This document shows, piece by piece, positions 25,101 through 32,898 of a stretch of 64,000 nt of DNA. This DNA comes from Candidatus Pseudobacter hemicellulosilyticus (GTDB taxonomy: Bacteria > Bacteroidota > Bacteroidia > Chitinophagales > Chitinophagaceae). Every line of letters begins with the position of its first letter. Within the stretch, counting starts at the first letter, position 1. Where the stretch lies: positions 3,038,001 to 3,102,000 of the forward strand of contig CP119311.1 of the NCBI GenBank assembly GCA_029202545.1, given 5' to 3'. The notes under the pieces were generated by a model. The model did no database searches and was not told the origin of the DNA. It was given only the letters and a program-made list of their open reading frames with translations. Made by a program: the position numbers and the translations under genes.

Positions 25101-25439
25101 TTTTTCCGCCGCCTTTTTAACCAACCAGGCTGCTCCTCGTTTCTCAATGCTGAACGGAAGAGAAGCTAATAATCCCCTTAAGATCTGTTCTACCGTTTTG
25201 TCGGTATAGGTTGCAGGCTTTATGGCGATGGCTTTTACTTCTTCTTTGTTAAAGGCGATACTGCTGCGGGTAAGCGTTCTTAATTTATCGAGTGCCTGTT
25301 CTAAATTTTCCTGCTCAAATTTTACGGTGTACCGGGCTTCCTGAGCCAGTGAGACGGCTGGCGGCAGCAGTAATAAGAAAATCAGGCACGGAAGGACAAA
25401 AAATTGCCTTCGGGGTTGTTTCAGCCACTGTAGAAGCAT
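22194..25439 (-). CDS. TonB-dependent outer-membrane receptor with STN domain
   Basis: The 1081-aa protein has a signal peptide, then a secretin/TonB short N-terminal (STN) domain (YTVKFEQENLEQALDKLRTLTRSSIAFNKEE, about 35-110). A carboxypeptidase-regulatory-like beta-sandwich (VTGRIIDEENGQPVAGATIWIGNKG, about 125-210) and the plug (ERTPDKNIAETLKRISGLTN...VVVRGLSERYNQAMMNG) follow, then a long beta-barrel. It lacks the SusC hallmark R-G-A-N-G-V and is closer to classical receptors with the TPDLSAEFGGG block. The STN domain and the fecR and ECF sigma genes immediately upstream fit a transducing receptor that controls its own expression through cell-surface signalling. The substrate cannot be inferred. 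Confidence 0.9.
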   Translation of the reverse strand: MLLQWLKQPRRQFFVLPCLIFLLLLPPAVSLAQEARYTVKFEQENLEQALDKLRTLTRSSIAFNKEEVKAIAIKPATYTDKTVEQILRGLLASLPFSIEKRGAAWLVKKAAEKQDQSAPVKKDPGKVTGRIIDEENGQPVAGATIWIGNKGTTTGIDGSFMITLPKGNYTAIISFVGYGTKEISDVEAKDNQNFELNATLKREKGQLAAVVVKSSAKKETVASLYTRQKNNAGITDGISAEQIERTPDKNIAETLKRISGLTNLDNKYVVVRGLSERYNQAMMNGQMMPSTELNRKNFSYDIIPSSMVDNVIVTKTLTPDLSAEFGGGLVQINTRDIPANDFLSITVGTSVNEKTTGKTFRSPVIGKSEYFGSIPGDRKLFGTVDWKSQSAIVNSGNFNAGTLDDKLLKDASLFANNWGLENYTPAPAYNGQLSLGKVVHLPKEQSLGLMLSASYRNTWQTQDIRMSRDGYIPSDVDLTNGQTGFSGKRYGFESNLGGTAGLGYQNKRNKLSLQSIYLRTLDQQFVLGTGVQQDHGQNAGYYDMLTATRLWQNQLKTEHLIGNKGVKLNLSVNYTVLDRLKPDNKQANMGYVGSKTDGPDVASADFSIASTYSGGVSAGALRWWSRALEKNWGWNADLSVPFRFTVGALPVTNMLKTGYAGWNKDRLFWVLITGAKGFVDGTNPEPLSKAFDPAGGGEIYASKFGDDFHRKPTLHAGYLMMDNKIANKLRLVYGVRGEYYNLNGFNALLESFVANQQQNNGDLTDYSDLYNREPDWNFFPSANLTYSLTPKMNLRFAYSKSIIRPDLREIAWFREYDFELGGSYWSQSPLISTKIHHLDFRYEWYPAPGEVLSFSLFYKKLLYPMEIFAMQNKLFELRNDKDAINKGIEVELRKSLAFTNVPVLKNITLYGNFTRLFSTVRLMGVSYSAQDANTPHKLYVTEIVGNEEKRPQSGASNFMYNAGLYYDQKLFSLSLSYNQVGNRFYRVGTNEVGSLYEQPMQSLDAQLAVRLLKEKATVKLNVGNLLNSKYLIYVNRYKGSIIPSDGHTPTAKELLYQKGTDMLDYEGAPGRTYSLSFSYNF

Positions 25440-25524
25440 AACTTTGTTGTTTACTTTTTTTTATTGAACAAATGAAAAAATGGCATTGGCCCTGTTACCA
25501 GCGGGGCCTTTGCTTTTATAGGAG

Positions 25525-26529
25525 TTAATAGATCTCAAATGAAGCGGCGCTGAGGCGACGGTACCTGCATCCCGCAAAACTGCAAAACGTTTCTATGATC
25601 TCCCCGGGCGTTTGCTGCCGGGTGAAATTGACACTGAGGCCTGTTTGCAGGGGCTTTCCTTTTCTCTGTATGGTAAGGGTGATATTGTACTGGTTTTGTA
25701 ACAGCAGGACAAGGTCGCCGGACCGCATATTGTCATACTTCCACTCGCCTTTTGTCCAGTCGGTAAGGTTTGCTGTATGTATGTCCGTAAGGAGTTTATG
25801 ATCACCTCCGGCCTTATGATAACGGATCGCCTGCGCGCTGGTTAGTGTGCCAATTGTACTGCCCGGTTTACTGACCGATACTTTACCGGATACCACGGTA
25901 ATAGCGATTTCTTCCCCCTGATCGTAACTGTTGATATTGAACTGTGTTCCCAGTACGGTGGTGGCCAGGCTATCCGAAGTCCATACGGTGAAAGGATGTT
26001 GTGTATTGCGGGTTACAGTAAACAGGGCCTCTCCGGAAAGTTTCACCTGGCGTTGCACTGCAAAATCGGGATGATAGCTCAACACGGAATTGGCATTGAG
26101 TTGTACGATGGAACTATCTGGCAGTATAACCTGCCTGATCTCTCCTTTGCTGGTAGTGACCTGATTAAAAACAACAGCAGCAGTAGTTGTCGTATCAGGG
26201 GAATGTCTGAGTATGATCCAGGTCGAAACGGCCGTAGCGAGCAGGAAACCTGCCCAAACTGCTGCCACACGCCATTTTTTTAAAAAAAGCAGTAGTCCCG
26301 GTTGTTTTTCCCGCTTGCTGGCAAGGATGGCCGGGCGCATCTGTTGATCCTGTACCCGGTGAATGTTCGCCAGCATCCGGGCTTTCTCAGCTGCGCTTAA
26401 CCCGGGGTCAGCTTCTACCGTATCGCCTCCCTGTTCAAACCATTTTTCGATAACGGCCTTTTCCTGCGCGGTGCAGGTGCCCGCTAAATACCGGTCGAAC
26501 AATTCTCTGAAATGGCGTTCTGATTCCAT
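25525..26529 (-). CDS. FecR-family anti-sigma factor
   Basis: The 334-aa protein has a cytoplasmic sigma-binding N-terminus (MESERHFRELFDRYLAGTCTAQEKAVIEKWFEQ), one membrane helix at about residues 86-107 (VAAVWAGFLLATAVSTWIIL) and a periplasmic FecR domain. The signature region ends in GLSVNFTRQQTPGEIIETFCSFAGCRYRR. The segment VTTSKGEIRQVILPDSSIVQLNANSVLSYHPDF is the usual FecR core. It lies between the ECF sigma gene (127 bp upstream) and the STN-containing receptor (85 bp downstream), the order of a Fec-type signalling unit. Release of the sigma factor upon ligand binding is the inferred role. Confidence 0.9.
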   Translation of the reverse strand: MESERHFRELFDRYLAGTCTAQEKAVIEKWFEQGGDTVEADPGLSAAEKARMLANIHRVQDQQMRPAILASKREKQPGLLLFLKKWRVAAVWAGFLLATAVSTWIILRHSPDTTTTAAVVFNQVTTSKGEIRQVILPDSSIVQLNANSVLSYHPDFAVQRQVKLSGEALFTVTRNTQHPFTVWTSDSLATTVLGTQFNINSYDQGEEIAITVVSGKVSVSKPGSTIGTLTSAQAIRYHKAGGDHKLLTDIHTANLTDWTKGEWKYDNMRSGDLVLLLQNQYNITLTIQRKGKPLQTGLSVNFTRQQTPGEIIETFCSFAGCRYRRLSAASFEIY

Positions 26530-26656
26530 GATGCTGTGTTGTTTTCAGGTGGGCAAATGACATTTTCAGCGTGCCCTCTCTATTAGGATAGAGCAAAAAA
26601 ACGGGCGGAGAACTATTCCGGAATACTGAGTTAACACTTTGGTAATATGGAGTAGA

Positions 26657-27280
26657 TCAAAAAGAAAGAAGCCGGGCCGTGATCAGCAGCAATACAAAAA
26701 GGGCAAAAAACAGGGAAGATAGTCTTGATACAGTCTGGCGCAGTCGCTTGCGCACTTTGGAAAGATGGTTTTTAACTGTATAAGGGGAAATCAATAAATG
26801 ATTGGCTATTTCCGGGATGCTCATACCGGTTTCGGTACTTAACCGGTAGACTTTTTTCATTTGTTCGGGTAGTCCGGCAATCTCATCGACGATGGACGAT
26901 TCAATGCTGCGAATGGCTGATTCCGGGTAGCTGTCCTGGTAGGTCTGCGGCAAATGCTGTTCATCCAATAGTTGCCGGAGGAAATCCAGGCTTTCCGGGC
27001 GAAAGGCATTCTGCCTGATATACCGCAGCATACGGTTACGGGCGGTAGTGTACAGATAGTTGAACAGAGAGCTTTGTATAGTAATAGCATTTCTCTTTTC
27101 CCATATATCCAAAAAGACTTCCTGCGTGATATCCTGTGCATCTGACCGGTTGCGGAGGTGCTTATAGACCATCGCAAAAACAGGGGATGCGTACTGGTGA
27201 TATAGCTGGTCAAAAGCGGCACGGTCGCCCTCTTTTACCAGTTGCCATATTTCAGTGTCGTTTTGAATGCTTTTTACCAT
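26657..27280 (-). CDS. ECF sigma factor of the Fec-type unit
   Basis: The 207-aa protein has region 2 (SDAQDITQEVFLDIWEKRNA; LFNYLYTTARNRMLRYIRQ) and region 4 (GLPEQMKKVYRLSTETGMSIPEIANHLLISPYTVKNHLSKVRKRLR). A hydrophobic C-terminal tail (SLFFALFVLLLITARLL) is long enough for a membrane helix, a feature often seen in Bacteroidota FecI-like factors. I chose ATG 27280 (MVKSIQNDTEIWQLVKEGD) since the family N-terminus begins there; 33 in-frame codons upstream look non-coding. FecR and the receptor follow on the same strand. Confidence 0.88.
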   Translation of the reverse strand: MVKSIQNDTEIWQLVKEGDRAAFDQLYHQYASPVFAMVYKHLRNRSDAQDITQEVFLDIWEKRNAITIQSSLFNYLYTTARNRMLRYIRQNAFRPESLDFLRQLLDEQHLPQTYQDSYPESAIRSIESSIVDEIAGLPEQMKKVYRLSTETGMSIPEIANHLLISPYTVKNHLSKVRKRLRQTVSRLSSLFFALFVLLLITARLLSF

Positions 27281-27372
27281 GCCATTAACATGGCAAAGAA
27301 AAGCAATCCTTATTACAGTAATGTTAAGAGATGATTGACAATCACTGAAAACGTATTTTAAAAGCTGATGCC

Positions 27373-29271
27373 TTACCACCCAATCCCATAATCCTCCCCA
27401 TGATTGGAGCTGCCGCCCCAGAAGCTGCGGTGGAGCCAGTCGAACCAGATGGCGTTGATAGGGCCGCTGGTGCGGTCGTCAAAGCTGAGGGTATATCCCT
27501 TGCTGCGGAGGGCGGAGCGCACCTCATCGGGAGTTTGGCTGTTGAGCAGCAGGTGACCGGGCTGTGGCTGGCGGTCCTTGCTGGTAGTGCCACCAAGAGA
27601 TAGCCAGAGCTGGTTGGTATTGATATTGGCAGCTTCGGTGGCCTGCTGGACCGTCATACCGAATTCCACGATATTGAGAAAACATTGGAGGAGGTTCTGT
27701 TCCTGGGTATCTCCACCCTGAACGGCGAAGCTGAGGAAAGGTTTGCCATCCTTCAGCGCCAGGGTAGGCGTTAACGTTACCCGGGGCCTTTTGCCGGGCT
27801 GTACTACGTTGAAGGGATTAAGACTGGAATCAATCACAAAGCTTTGCAGCCTTTGGCTCATACCCACACCTGTTCTGCCGGCGATGCAGGCAGGGAGCCA
27901 GCCGCCACTCGGCGTGATACTTACTACCCAGCCGGCGCTATCAGCCGCTTCAATGCTGGTGGTGCCGCGCCAGAGGCGGTCTTTATAGAGGGAGTCCTGG
28001 ACAACTGCCATGGACGTCCGTGCGTCATGCGCCGGCAGGAAGCCGGGATTGCGGCGGTTGACGGTATCAATCAGCAGCCCTCTTTTTTGCAGGATACTTT
28101 TATAGGGATTGGTTCGTCCCATAAATAAATAGGGATCCCCGGGGCCGGCCTGCTCATTGTTATGCGCGGTGTCAATGAGACCGGCCCGCTGCCGCGCATA
28201 GGCCTTGCTCAATAAACCCTGCATCGGCTCGGCGGGCGGGAAATAGGGATCGCCGTAGTAGAAGTCGCGGTCGGCGAAGGCCAGGTTCATGGTCTGGTAC
28301 AGGGTATGGATATATTGCGGGCTGTTATACCCCATCTTTTTCAGGTCGAAGTTTTCGAGGATATTGAGCGATTGCAGCAGCATGGGGCCTTGTGTCCATT
28401 GCTGCAGTTTGTATACCTCAATGCCCTTGTAATTGGTATGCAGTGGCTCTTCTTCAATGACCTTCCAGTTGGCCAGGTCTTCCAGCGTGATCAGTCCGCC
28501 CTGCTCCCGGGCGCCGCGGACAAATTCCTGTGCGATATCGCCTTTATAAAATCGTTCGCTGGCGGCATAGATGGCCTGTTTGCGGTCTTTCCCTGCCTTG
28601 AGGGCTGCCTGTTCGGTCTCCACCAGTTTGCGGAGAGTGGCCAGCAGGTCTTCCTGGACAAAGATCTCCCCGGCGGCTGGCGCTTCGCGTTTTTCACCGG
28701 TATGGGGAAGGAAAACTTTGGCGGAATAGGGCCAGGCTTTGATCCTTGCTTTCTGGCGTTCCATACTGTTGGCGGTCTGTGCTTCTATGGGATAACCGGC
28801 GGCCAGCTGCATGGCGGGCGCCAGCACCTGTTCCAGGCTGAGCGTACCATATTCGGCCAGCATATAACAGAGACCGCCGGGTGTGCCGGGTGTAACAGCG
28901 GCCAGGGGACCGTATTCGGGTGGGAACTCCATGCCTTTTTGTTTGAAGAAGGCTGGCGTGGCCCCGGTGGGTGCTACGCCCAGGGCATTGATGCCAATGA
29001 CCTTGCCGGTCTTTGGATGGTAGATCAGGGCCTGTGTTTCGCCACCCCAGCTGAGTACGTCCCACATGGTGCAGGTAGCGGCCAGCATAGCGCAGGCGGC
29101 GTCTACGGCATTCCCTCCCTGCTGGAAGATCATACTGCCGGCCGTAGCGGCCAGTGGTTTACCGGTGATGGCCATCCAGTGGCGGCCATGCAGGGGCGGC
29201 TTCTGGGTGGATTGGGCCAGTATGGACAGGGTGAAACATAACAGGAGCAGCAGCAGGAAAGGGCGTCTCAT
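27373..29271 (-). CDS. ggt: gamma-glutamyltransferase, periplasmic
   Basis: The 632-aa Ntn-hydrolase family protein starts with a signal peptide (MRRPFLLLLLLCFTLSILAQ). The self-cleavage nucleophile is the first Thr of the T-T-S in WRGTTSIEAADSAGWVVSITPSGG (about residue 440), which would give large and small subunits. G-G-N-A-V-D-A-A near residue 52 and the GGDTQEQNLLQ stretch near 545 are family blocks. It could transfer or hydrolyse gamma-glutamyl groups of glutathione or act as a broader cephalosporin-acylase-like amidase. It is 92 bp upstream-to-downstream separated from the Fec-type sigma gene and probably unrelated to it. Confidence 0.86.
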   Translation of the reverse strand: MRRPFLLLLLLCFTLSILAQSTQKPPLHGRHWMAITGKPLAATAGSMIFQQGGNAVDAACAMLAATCTMWDVLSWGGETQALIYHPKTGKVIGINALGVAPTGATPAFFKQKGMEFPPEYGPLAAVTPGTPGGLCYMLAEYGTLSLEQVLAPAMQLAAGYPIEAQTANSMERQKARIKAWPYSAKVFLPHTGEKREAPAAGEIFVQEDLLATLRKLVETEQAALKAGKDRKQAIYAASERFYKGDIAQEFVRGAREQGGLITLEDLANWKVIEEEPLHTNYKGIEVYKLQQWTQGPMLLQSLNILENFDLKKMGYNSPQYIHTLYQTMNLAFADRDFYYGDPYFPPAEPMQGLLSKAYARQRAGLIDTAHNNEQAGPGDPYLFMGRTNPYKSILQKRGLLIDTVNRRNPGFLPAHDARTSMAVVQDSLYKDRLWRGTTSIEAADSAGWVVSITPSGGWLPACIAGRTGVGMSQRLQSFVIDSSLNPFNVVQPGKRPRVTLTPTLALKDGKPFLSFAVQGGDTQEQNLLQCFLNIVEFGMTVQQATEAANINTNQLWLSLGGTTSKDRQPQPGHLLLNSQTPDEVRSALRSKGYTLSFDDRTSGPINAIWFDWLHRSFWGGSSNHGEDYGIGW

Positions 29272-29421
29272 GCGGTATCGTTTGGTTAATGCTGAAAAGC
29301 TATGGAATAAGATACAGCTTTTTCGGCAAACCGCTTACAGGCAGGACTATGCCATGCCACGGGCTGGGTAGTTGGCATTTTTTGCATAGTTTGCAGGCGG
29401 GAACCGATTAATGACCGGCTA

Positions 29422-30027
29422 TTGGAATTCAATCCATCATCATACGGAGAAAGGGAACTGCTTAACCGGATGGCTGCGGGCGATCGCATCGCTTTTCACA
29501 GCCTCTTTGAGCAGTACCGGATCCCCCTGTTCAGTTTTGCCCTGGAGATCACCCGCTCGCCCGTGGATGCGGAAGATATTGTGCAGGAGATCTTCATCAA
29601 GATCTGGGAGCAGCGCAACCGGCTGGCGGAAGTAAGGGAGGCCAGGCCCTATATCTACGCTATGGCGCGGAACCATACCTTCGACTGGCTCCAGAAAGTA
29701 GCCCGCAATGATCAGCTCAAAGACCAGCTCTGGGCCAATAGCCACCAGGACCGCCCAGTCACCGAAGAACAGGTGGATGCCCGCGAAAGCCAGCGGCTGA
29801 TTGAGGAGGCCGTCTCCCGGCTGTCGCCCGCCAAACAGCAGGTGTTCCGCCTGAGCCGTGAAGCCGGGCTGGATCACCAGCAGATCGCCGACCGGTTAGG
29901 CCTTTCCAAAAGCCGGGTCAAGAATATCCTGGTTGAATGCCTGCAGTTCATCCGCTACTACCTCCAGCAGCATTCCCCCCTGCTGGCCCTGGTCTATTGC
30001 CTGGCCGACAGGAGCTTCTTCCATTAA
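29422..30027 (+). CDS. orphan ECF sigma factor, TTG start
   Basis: The 201-aa protein has region 2 (ITRSPVDAEDIVQEIFIKIWEQRNR; ARPYIYAMARNHTFDWLQK) and region 4 (VSRLSPAKQQVFRLSREAGLDHQQIADRLGLSKSRVKNILVECLQFIRYYLQQ). The first ATG in frame lies within the first helix (codon 17), so the TTG at 29422 is the best start; an ATG at 29411 is out of frame. No fecR or receptor gene follows. The next FecR, at 36232, lacks an adjacent sigma gene and is a possible but distant partner. Confidence 0.82.
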   Translation: MEFNPSSYGERELLNRMAAGDRIAFHSLFEQYRIPLFSFALEITRSPVDAEDIVQEIFIKIWEQRNRLAEVREARPYIYAMARNHTFDWLQKVARNDQLKDQLWANSHQDRPVTEEQVDARESQRLIEEAVSRLSPAKQQVFRLSREAGLDHQQIADRLGLSKSRVKNILVECLQFIRYYLQQHSPLLALVYCLADRSFFH

Positions 30028-30126
30028 TATCTTTTAATATTCCCCTGCAACCGGCCCGCGCCTGTGGAATAAAAACATTTCAGGCTACCTGTAAGTTTTT
30101 TTATTTTTTGCCCACCTATATAGTAA

Positions 30127-30204
30127 ATGAAAGCGATCATGAAGAAACTAACCGTTCCCGCTACTATTCCAAAGGACAAAATTACCCCTGCCAACCAATT
30201 GTAG
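30127..30204 (+). CDS. 25-aa peptide ORF immediately upstream of an ECF sigma gene
   Basis: The frame starts ATG 30127, with a second ATG four codons later, and ends 3 bp before the sigma start. The peptide is basic at the front and ends P-K-D-K-I-T-P-A-N-Q-L, with three prolines and five lysines. It could be a leader peptide coupling translation to the sigma gene or a short secreted or modified peptide. There is no Gly-Gly cleavage site and no lanthipeptide-like Ser/Cys core. It is a weak call, based on tight spacing only. Confidence 0.3.
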   Translation: MKAIMKKLTVPATIPKDKITPANQL

Positions 30205-30207
30205 ACC

Positions 30208-30684
30208 ATGGATAAAGCCGCCTTTTTAGCAGCTATAGAAGCATGCCAGGGGATCCTGCATAAGATATGCTACCTGTACCAGGACAGCAAAGAAGACAGG
30301 GAAGACCTGTTCCAGGAAATGGTTTTCCAGCTCTGGAAAGGTTATCCCGGGTTCCGGGGTGATGCCAAAATAAGCACCTGGATCTATCGCATAGCGCTCA
30401 ATACGGCCATTACTTCTTTCCGGAAAAAGAGGCCTTCCATCGAATACCCTGCATCATTGCCGGAACTGCCGGCAGAAGGGCCGGATGAAGAAATGGCCGG
30501 GAAACAGGCGCTGTTGTTCAGGGCGCTGAAACAGCTGGACGACGGGGAGAAGGCCATCATCACGCTTTACCTGGAAGGACTGAGCTACCGGCAGATAGGG
30601 GAAATAGCCGGTATCAGTGAAAACAATGTAGGGGTGAAGCTCAACAGGATCAAAACCAGGATACAGACAATCTTAAATACATAG
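30208..30684 (+). CDS. ECF sigma factor paired with a membrane protein
   Basis: The compact 158-aa sigma factor has region 2 (SKEDREDLFQEMVFQLWKGYPGFRGDAKISTWIYRIALNTAITSFRKK) and region 4 (LDDGEKAIITLYLEGLSYRQIGEIAGISENNVGVKLNRIKTRI). It differs from the FecI-like factors elsewhere in the window: it is shorter and its region 4 resembles the type found beside small membrane proteins. The next gene starts 2 bp after its stop and encodes a 181-aa membrane protein likely to be its regulator. Start ATG 30208 lies 3 bp after the stop of a 25-codon frame. Confidence 0.88.
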   Translation: MDKAAFLAAIEACQGILHKICYLYQDSKEDREDLFQEMVFQLWKGYPGFRGDAKISTWIYRIALNTAITSFRKKRPSIEYPASLPELPAEGPDEEMAGKQALLFRALKQLDDGEKAIITLYLEGLSYRQIGEIAGISENNVGVKLNRIKTRIQTILNT

Positions 30685-30686
30685 CC

Positions 30687-31232
30687 ATGAAATTCGATGA
30701 ACTGCAATCCGCCTGGAATGCCGCGGAAACACCGGTAAGGTCTGCCAATGACATCCAGACCATGCTGTCGGAAAACAAACATCCGGTGCTGAAAAGCATC
30801 CGCAGACAACTGACGATGGAGCTGATGGGCTGGTCGCTCTTTCTGCTCCTTTATTACAGCATGCTGGATGGGGACCAGAAGCCTTTATGGCTGAACGGGA
30901 TACTGATATTCTCCGTGCTGATGCCTTTGCTGCACAATATGATGGGGTATAGTGCCGTCAGGTATGTAGTGCATGGGCCAACCATCAGGGCATCCCTGGA
31001 GCGGTATCTGTCCCGGGTCCGGCTCTATGCCACTGTATCTATTGTTTCCCGCCTGTTATTAATGGTGGGGCTGCTGCTGTTCTTTGTGGTTGGCGTCAGC
31101 CTGAATGAAAAAAAATACCTGTTGCTGGGTGGGATCGTGGTGATTTTTATGGTCCAGCTATGGTTGTTGTACAAACTATGGATGGCCAGGCTGAGGAAAC
31201 TGAAAAAGGGTATTACTGCATTAGCCGGATAA
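30687..31232 (+). CDS. membrane protein, putative partner of the upstream sigma factor
   Basis: The 181-aa protein has a soluble N-terminus of about 45 residues (MKFDELQSAWNAAETPVRSANDIQTMLSENKHPVLKSIRRQL) and then four hydrophobic helices at about 47-60, 68-85, 115-135 and 140-160. It ends in a basic tail. It is not FecR-like. The layout, a cytoplasmic N-terminus directly downstream of an ECF sigma gene with a 2-bp gap, fits membrane-bound anti-sigma proteins, but no known domain was recognised. A perfect terminator follows, so the two genes form a closed operon. Confidence 0.72.
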   Translation: MKFDELQSAWNAAETPVRSANDIQTMLSENKHPVLKSIRRQLTMELMGWSLFLLLYYSMLDGDQKPLWLNGILIFSVLMPLLHNMMGYSAVRYVVHGPTIRASLERYLSRVRLYATVSIVSRLLLMVGLLLFFVVGVSLNEKKYLLLGGIVVIFMVQLWLLYKLWMARLRKLKKGITALAG

Positions 31233-31270
31233 AAAGCCCCTGCATTCAACAGGAGCCGATCTCAATAGCA

Positions 31271-31308
31271 AACGGTTGCCCGCCCCCCGGCAGGCAACCG
31301 TTTTTTTT
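31271..31308 (+). terminator. intrinsic terminator after the sigma/membrane-protein operon
   Basis: AACGGTTGCC pairs perfectly with GGCAACCGTT around a C/G-rich loop and is followed by eight T. Confidence 0.9.
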
Positions 31309-31402
31309 AGCAGCCCTGTAAAGCTGCTATTAATGACCAACCTGCTATCAGCTACCCGGTTGTTATGCCGGGGGCTGATGACGGGGTGGGTTGTCTCCTG
31401 GA

Positions 31403-32266
31403 TTATTTTACCTGCTCCAAAGCCGCTGCTACCGTTTTAGCGAAAGGCGTTGTAGAGCGGCCTATCAGATTAGAAAGCACTTTGCTGTCATCAAACAGGT
31501 CGCCATTGGCTACGCCAATATCCCATCCGGCAATCATTCCTGCAAATCCTGCAGGAACACCCCATGATTTAAGGGCTTCCGTGTATTCCTCTTTAGAGAG
31601 GTTCTTGTAAGGGATCTCTTTGCCTGTCTGACGGGATAATTCAGCCGCCAGATCGGCCAGGGTATAGGCTTCATCACCTGCCAGCTCATACACTTTGCCT
31701 TCATGGCCTTCTCCGCTGACTACTTTGGCAGCAGCCAGGGCAAAGTCTTCGCGGGAAGCTGAAGAGATCTTTCCTTCACCCGCACTGCCCACTACTGCGC
31801 CGGCGCCTACCCAGCCTGGAACGGAGCCTGTATAGTTCTCGGTATACCAGCCATTTCTCAGGATAGTATGGGCAATTCCTGATGCTGCCAGGGCTGCTTC
31901 CGTTTCCAGGTGTTCGGCAGCAAGATCCAGGGTGGTGGTGTCTGCATGCAGCAGGCTGGTGTATACGATATATTTAACGCCGGCGGCTTTGGCTGCATTG
32001 ATCACATTGCTGTGTTGTACGGAACGTTGTCCCACTTCATTGCTGGAGATCAGTACCAGCCGCTCAATACCACGAAGGCTTTTGCCTATCAGGGCCGGAT
32101 TGGTATAATCAAAGGCCCTGACCTCAACACCGAGGTCGGCCGCTTTTTCCGGTGTGCGGACCAGTGCTACGATCTGTTCTGCCGGAACCAGTGCTTTCAA
32201 CTGATTGATCAGTTTCTGGCCAAGCTGGCCGGTAGCGCCTGTTACGCCTATTTTTGCTGTTGACAT
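31403..32266 (-). CDS. NmrA/QorB-like NAD(P)H-dependent quinone oxidoreductase
   Basis: The 287-aa atypical short-chain dehydrogenase has the dinucleotide-binding GVTGATGQLGQ at residues 7-17, followed by RTPEKAADLGVEVRAFDYTNP, typical of QorB (YtfG) quinone reductases. LRNGWYTENY near residue 137 is a further family block. It probably reduces quinones with NADPH in the cytoplasm; a NmrA-like redox-sensing role is less likely. It is third in a minus-strand series after ygiD-like and yceI-like genes, all downstream of an AraC regulator, suggesting response to aromatic or oxidant stress. Confidence 0.82.
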   Translation of the reverse strand: MSTAKIGVTGATGQLGQKLINQLKALVPAEQIVALVRTPEKAADLGVEVRAFDYTNPALIGKSLRGIERLVLISSNEVGQRSVQHSNVINAAKAAGVKYIVYTSLLHADTTTLDLAAEHLETEAALAASGIAHTILRNGWYTENYTGSVPGWVGAGAVVGSAGEGKISSASREDFALAAAKVVSGEGHEGKVYELAGDEAYTLADLAAELSRQTGKEIPYKNLSKEEYTEALKSWGVPAGFAGMIAGWDIGVANGDLFDDSKVLSNLIGRSTTPFAKTVAAALEQVK

Positions 32267-32294
32267 GTTTTGTATTTTTTAAAGATGAATTGAT

Positions 32295-32867
32295 CTATTG
32301 TGCAAATTCTCCATCGGCCTTGATCTGTACCAGGTCGCTTACCATAGCATCAGGGAACTTACTGCCTATCTGGAAATCTGAACGTTTGATAGTGCCGGTA
32401 ACACTGAAACCGGCTGTTTGTTTTTTGCTCATCGGGTTTTCTACGGTACCCCTGTACAGGGCGTCCAGGCTTACTTCTTTGGTAACGCCATGAAGGGTGA
32501 GGTTGCCGGTGAGTTTGAATTTATTCTTGCCGGCGCTTTTAATGGAAGTACTGGTGAAGCTGAATTCAGGGTATTGGGCGGCGTCAAAAAAATCAGCGCT
32601 TTTCAGGTGGTTGTCCCGGGCTTCAACGCGGGTGTCTACAGAAGCTGTTTTGGCTGTCAGTGTGAAAACGGCATCAGAGAAATCGGCCTTTTGCGCGTTG
32701 ATGCTAACCTCAAAATCATTGAAAGTGCCTGATACATCGTTAATGCCCAGGTGGGTAACGGTGAATCCCAGCTGGGAATGCGGCGGATCGTTCTTCCAGA
32801 TGCTGTTGAGCAAAGTGAAGGAGGATAATACAACAGCGAGTACCGGGATAGCGATGAGTTTTTTCAT
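32295..32867 (-). CDS. YceI-family periplasmic lipid-binding protein
   Basis: The 190-aa protein has a signal peptide (MKKLIAIPVLAVVLSSFTLL) and the YceI lipocalin-like barrel. HSQLGFTVTHLGINDVSGTFNDFEVSI, ARDNHLKSADFFDAAQYPEFSFTSTSI, GNLTLHGVTKEVSLD and IKRSDFQIG are the standard blocks. The family binds polyisoprenoid or quinone-like molecules in the periplasm. This fits its location between a quinone-reductase-like gene 28 bp downstream and a LigB-type dioxygenase-like gene 31 bp upstream. Confidence 0.92.
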   Translation of the reverse strand: MKKLIAIPVLAVVLSSFTLLNSIWKNDPPHSQLGFTVTHLGINDVSGTFNDFEVSINAQKADFSDAVFTLTAKTASVDTRVEARDNHLKSADFFDAAQYPEFSFTSTSIKSAGKNKFKLTGNLTLHGVTKEVSLDALYRGTVENPMSKKQTAGFSVTGTIKRSDFQIGSKFPDAMVSDLVQIKADGEFAQ

Positions 32868-32898
32868 TCTTTTTAAAATTAAATGGTGATTGTTTTTA

